64,000 nt of DNA from positions 4,599,607 through 4,663,606 of the forward strand of contig NC_085095.1 in NCBI RefSeq assembly GCF_963422355.1. The letters run 5' to 3'. The position numbers and the translations under genes were made by a program. Shown piece after piece: positions 60,416 through 64,000 of this stretch. The notes beneath the pieces were generated by a model. It was not told the origin of the DNA, made no database searches, and saw only the letters and a program-made list of their open reading frames with translations. Position 1 is the first letter of the stretch, and the number at the start of each line of letters is the position of its first letter. The DNA comes from Corticium candelabrum (lineage: Eukaryota; Porifera; Homoscleromorpha; Homosclerophorida; Plakinidae).

Positions 60416-61135
60416 ATGGGTGAAATGGCTCTAGCATTAGACAGCGTGGCAGCCGCCGGAGGTTCGAGTTCTGGTTTTACCATAGAACTACACCCACCTC
60501 TTCCACTCAACAAAGGTGTCGATTATAAATTGGCATTGATTTCCAGTGATATATAGTATTCGTGGTACAATATCACGACAAAAAAAACAATCTGTTCAAG
60601 TACCACAACGGTACAGCTTGGGGGAAATCACTGTACCACCGGGCGCTTACAACATCACCGACTTGAACTTAGAAATCAAACGACTGATGAAATTGAAAGG
60701 TGATGCTGATGATAAGATGACCATACAGCCGAACTACAATACCCTGAAATCGCGAGTTATTGTTGGCAATGGGTACAAAGTTGGTTTCACACTCGAGCGC
60801 GGACTGCAGGATTTGACAGCACGACCCTCGATGCTGGAACACACGACAGCAACAGACAAATCAATATCACCGATATCCACTCGGTATTGATACGATGTTC
60901 TCTCATATCCTCTATCTACATCAACGGTACTCCCAGTGATGTCATCTACAGCTTTTCTCCCGACAAACCACCAGGATCTCTCCTCTCCATTAGACTGAAT
61001 AATTTGATGTACAGTTGAATGGGTAAAACAGAGGCACTCTCTCATATCAACATACGTGTGACTGACCAGGATGGTAGACCCATCAATTTTAATGGGGAGA
61101 GAGCAACGTTCTTACTACACATCAAAACTATGTAA
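60416..61135 (+). pseudogene. Polinton virion-protein-like gene (possible minor capsid)
   Basis: MGEMALALDSVAAAGGSSSG starts at 60416, followed by beta-rich blocks FTIELHPPLPLNKGVDYKLA, EITVPPGAYNITDLN, KMTIQPNYNTLKSRVIV and, after further frame changes, SSIYINGTPSDVIYSF and VTDQDGRPINFNGERA to a stop at 61135. Order and motifs fit a widely distributed Polinton structural protein; assignment as the penton/minor jelly-roll capsid is inference. Two frameshifts (about 60553, 60870) and one stop (about 61018). Confidence 0.65.
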
Positions 61136-61156
61136 CCTATAGATATAGCGACAACC

Positions 61157-61668
61157 ATGTGGCACAGACTCAATCTGTTGTATCATAAGAAAATCATTGG
61201 GGATATCTTCTGGGAAACCTGTGGGATGTTGCCAAAGGTGTTGTGAAATCGGGATCCAAGATGGTTCTAAACAAAGGCAAGGATTTACTCAAATTAGGGA
61301 CCAAAAAGGCTCTGACCGCAGGAAAACTCTAGCAATTAAAGGTAAAGACTTGGCTTTATCCAAGGCGAAAGATCCGGTGACTAAGGGTAAAGACTTGGCT
61401 GTCAAAAAGGCTCAGGACCTTACTCAAAAAGCGCTCGTCAGGGGAGTGGCAGCCACACAGAAGTTTGCCCAAAGTTCAGGCCTCCACGTTGGAACAGATT
61501 GCCAATAGGATAGACCCTACGGACACCATAGACAAGATCAAAACACTGACATCCAATCCACAGGTCCAGAAAGTCCTGCAAAAGCGTAGCAAAGAACTCA
61601 TCGATAGTCATTCTCGTGCTATCTTGAGTAATATAATCGTGTGGAGTGGTGTCAAACGATTGCGATGA
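61157..61668 (+). pseudogene. Lys-rich core-like Polinton protein
   Basis: Reading from about 61205: AKGVVKSGSKMVLNKGKDLL, then in another frame GKDLALSKAKD, GKDLAVKKAQD, a threefold basic repeat, and STLEQIANRIDPTDTIDKI to TGA at 61666-61668. Basic amphipathic repeats resemble core or membrane-active virion proteins of Polintons. Its stop overlaps the capsid start as ATGA. Confidence 0.55.
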
Positions 61669-63185
61669 ATTTTTATGTAACCCCTAAAATAGTGAGATGG
61701 AAACGTTTTGCAAAGATCGTATCACCTTACTTTCAAGTGTTCGAGGATCCCATAAAAGACGACTCGATCACCGAGTTTGAATACCTCGAATATCTTCGCA
61801 ACGACTCCAGTAACATGAACAAACTCAGAGAGCATAAGATAAAGACTCGAGATCTGGACGAATACCTGCTTCCTTATAAAGCGATGTTGGAGGTTAGAGG
61901 CAAACTGGTCAAAGAGGCTGACGATACCAATTATGCTGCTATACCAGTTATGCTGCTATACCAATTATGCTGCTACAGATGTCATCACACACACTCGTCA
62001 ACAGCGGATTGTCACTCTTTCGATCCATCCAATACCAAATCGACGGTCACCTAGCTGAGGACATCAATCAATACCTACCTCAAGCCAACACGATCATGAA
62101 TTTGGTACAATTCTTGGACGACTATATGGTAGAAGCACAGCGACCAATATGTTGTGGTATCGTAATGCCGCTACAGGTGGTGCTGATCCCTACAAGTTTG
62201 TTGCTGCCAAAGCGGTGTTACCTGGTGATGATAGTAGTGGATTCACTCATGTTACTGCTCTCAATAGAGGCAATTTTTGATCCAGGGTAAAATTCAACAA
62301 TCTAAGAAATCCTGATTACAACATGGGATTCCGCGAACGACAGCTAGTTGATCACGACGGGCGACTAAATGGTCACCATGTTCCTACCCCTGAGTGTCGT
62401 GTTGGGCTCCCATCGGGACATCGACACGGTTATGTTGGGAGTGAAGCACACTTACATCATAGAACGAAGTTTGCGTGCCAACTATATCCATAGAGCTTCG
62501 GCTGCAGCTGCGGGTAAATTCAACATACACCATTTGTCCGTATGGATGCCCAAGGTTCGACCGTCACTCTCCGTGCAGACGCAATTGGAGGCTTTGTTGG
62601 TGACAGGCGCCCAGCGTAATCTCTACTTTTGAGCAAGTCAGAGTGTCCAGAAATCAGTTTGGAGCTGCCGAGTCACCATCGTTGCCAGCGAGCAATTACC
62701 TCGACACATCTTTGTTGCACTTACGTCAATTGAAGAGGATGGGAGAAAGGGTCAGGAACAGAACAACCAAGTCTTTGACAACGCCAAGCTGACATGATTG
62801 AGTGTGCACATCAATAGTATAGACCAGACAGGGAGATCGAGTCAAACTTTATCAAAGTCTCTAGAAATTACTCGAGGTTGTACATGTTATTCCAGAAAGC
62901 GGTCAAGAATATTCAGACACGGATTCGGGAAGCCAAGTGTCTGTCGATGACTTTGTGTCACTCTACCCGATCATACATGTCGACGTGTCCAAGCATAGAG
63001 AAAGAATGAAGATGGGCACGGCCGACCTTGAAATACGAGGGCAGTTGGCGAGCAATTTTAGAAACCTGGCAAACGACGATGATTTGGCTTATCACGTCTA
63101 CTGCATGGTATTGAGTGATCAATACATGACGTTGATCGATACATTACGTTTATCAATACATGACGTTGGAGGGGGTGAGCAGTAA
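61665..63185 (+). pseudogene. Polinton major capsid protein, double jelly roll, frameshifted
   Basis: Blocks in order: DSITEFEYLEYL (61770), TRDLDEYLLPYKAMLEVRGKL (61849; written as positions), NSGLSLFRSIQYQIDGHLAE (61990), MVTMFLPLSVVLGSH (62369), DTVMLGVKHTYIIERS, AAAAGKFNIHHLSVWMPKV (62507), VSRNYSRLYMLFQKAV (62858) and PIIHVDVSKHRERMKMGTADL to a stop at 63185. The WMPKV and DVSK..ER blocks are hallmarks of the animal Polinton/adintovirus MCP. Breaks: 17-bp triplication at 61924-61974, shifts near 62140 and 62280, and near 62790-62930. Confidence 0.85.
61924..61974 (+). repeat. 17-bp unit present three times in the capsid gene
   Basis: ATACCAATTATGCTGCT occurs three times head to tail (61924-61940, 61941-61957 with one change, 61958-61974). 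Two extra copies add 34 bp and shift the frame by one. Confidence 0.93.
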
Positions 63186-63223
63186 GATGAACGTGATTGT
63201 TTAATGTAATCTATGGAATAGCC

Positions 63224-63780
63224 ATGAGTTACGTCAAGTTTGGGTTCACTCTGACAGATATTCAGAAGGAATCGTTACGAAGTGCCCTTCAGAAACACAC
63301 GGCTACACCCTACGATTATCTCACCTCAGTTATCGGGAGGTGATGTCTTGAATATAAGCCGGACTCAATACAATATGATCACAAAGGCAAAGACCCAGGG
63401 GAGAACATTGATTTAAAGCTCTCCAAGTCGCAGATCGCAAAAATGGTAGCTCGATCGACTCGATAATAGCTAAATTTGCACCTAAATCCTCAAACTTGCC
63501 CCGCGGTACTCAGCACTCTATGTCTTGCTGCAGCATCGGGTGCTATCTCTGGAGGCATCAAGAAAGCTACCAGTGGTGGTGCGGTTCGCCGTGTTGTGGT
63601 TCACAGTGTTGTGGTTTGCCGTGTTGTGGTTCGCTTTGATGCGAGAAAGCTGGTATCAAGAAGGTGGATTTCTGGGCGCGTTGTTGGCCGTCTTAGCAGC
63701 AGCACTCATATTAAATACATTGGGTATCGGTAGCAGAGCCAGCAGAGCGGGCAAAAGATTGATGATACCGGGCTCTGTTG
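63224..63780 (+). pseudogene. Polinton pX/pVI-like core protein, frameshifted
   Basis: MSYVKFGFTLTDIQKESLRS starts at 63224, then in other frames GGDVLNISRTQYNMITKAK (63339) and DLKLSKSQIAKMVARS (63412), and a hydrophobic Gly/Ala-rich region with GFLGALLAVLAAALIL. The FTLT...Q...L and LxLSKSQI repeats are those of core proteins of animal Polintons. At least three lesions. Confidence 0.65.
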
Positions 63781-63783
63781 GCT

Positions 63784-64000
63784 ATGGAAAAAGATACGAA
63801 GACGTGGAGGCCTCTAACCAATTTACAGATCAACGAGGCACTCGAGAATCGTGGGGTAGACAACTATAGAGGCACCTACAGTAAAGACACCCTACCCAAC
63901 AAGCCCAAAGCCAATGAATCTCTAGTCATCAACCTAGAAGATTGCTTTGATGGTGATGGAACCCATTGGGTGGCCATCTATAACGATCCCTTGACACGAG
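63784..64000 (+). CDS. Adenain-like cysteine protease, partial
   Basis: Open from ATG at 63784 to the window edge (72 codons): RPLTNLQINEALENRGVDNY, GTYSKDTLPN, ESLVINLEDCFDGDGTHWVA. His in GTHWVA is the catalytic His of C5/Ulp1-fold proteases, which process virion proteins. Asp/Asn, Gln and Cys of the active site would lie beyond the edge. It is the only Polinton gene here without a lesion in the visible part. Confidence 0.82.
   Translation, partial: MEKDTKTWRPLTNLQINEALENRGVDNYRGTYSKDTLPNKPKANESLVINLEDCFDGDGTHWVAIYNDPLTR

Larger units (their letters stand above)
52355..64000 (+). mobile_element. Degraded Polinton/Maverick, right end outside window
   Basis: At least 11.6 kb, distinctly more GC-rich than the host DNA around it. 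Gene order on the + strand: polymerase B, packaging ATPase, conserved Polinton protein, jelly-roll-like protein, Lys-rich core-like protein, major capsid, second core-like protein, cysteine protease. A minus-strand block of small genes lies between polymerase and ATPase. The combination of PolB, FtsK-like ATPase, adenain-like protease and double-jelly-roll capsid defines Polintons/adintovirus-like elements. Nearly every gene has stops or frameshifts. No retroviral-type integrase lies in the window; it may be beyond the right edge. Confidence 0.92.

Noticed and set aside
52355..64000. Active exogenous-type virus genome
   Set aside because: Stops, frameshifts, loss of polymerase motif A and a changed Walker A lysine indicate an inactive chromosomal copy.

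Overview
Organism. The window is nuclear DNA of an animal. Genes carry short GT–AG introns (often 40–100 bp), promoters are shared and head-to-head, and the DNA is AT-rich with many long AC/GT microsatellites. The recognisable genes are metazoan: profilin-4, a FAM228 protein, PPIL6, a class I HDAC close to HDAC8, STK40, CFAP298 and a ZC3H11A-like CCCH protein. There is also a single-pass kelch-repeat receptor with a TKL-type kinase, an architecture I associate with sponges. A sponge or another early-branching animal is my best inference; nothing in the sequence names the species.

Layout. 0.3–2.8 kb: FAM228-like gene (-) and PFN4 (+), divergent with starts 96 bp apart. 3.1–7.8 kb: kelch/TKL receptor kinase (-). 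8.3–12.1 kb: RecQ-like helicase gene (-) with a small Ty3/gypsy element (9475–11791) sitting inside a coding exon. 12.2–22.6 kb: repeat-rich stretch holding a 119-residue CCCH protein gene (-), an unrecognised + strand gene end, a small spliced - strand gene, a foldback element and tetranucleotide arrays. 22.7–24.9 kb: PPIL6 (+, nine exons). 26.2–33.2 kb: HDAC8-like gene (-) with a dead non-LTR element and a telomere-like tract in its largest intron. 33.9–41.1 kb: STK40 (+). 41.2–50.9 kb: CFAP298 (-, six exons); its 7.3 kb intron is filled with nested transposons. 51.2–51.8 kb: two exons of an unrecognised + gene. About 52.4 kb to the window end: a degraded Polinton/Maverick, a virus-like DNA transposon. 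It carries protein-primed DNA polymerase B, an FtsK/A32-like ATPase, virion-protein-like genes including a double-jelly-roll major capsid, and an adenain-like protease that runs off the edge.

How the parts relate. At least three host genes (PFN4, PPIL6, CFAP298; FAM228 perhaps) belong to the ciliary/flagellar set. The promoters of PPIL6 and of the PFN4/FAM228 pair contain RFX X-box-like palindromes. The mobile fraction is layered: LTR elements, two non-LTR remnants, TA-, TAA- and 9-bp-target-site MITEs, foldbacks and the Polinton. Every Polinton gene except the partial protease carries stops or frameshifts, so it looks like a fossil. Exon limits come from reading frame, GT–AG sites and phase agreement only; no transcript or database was available.
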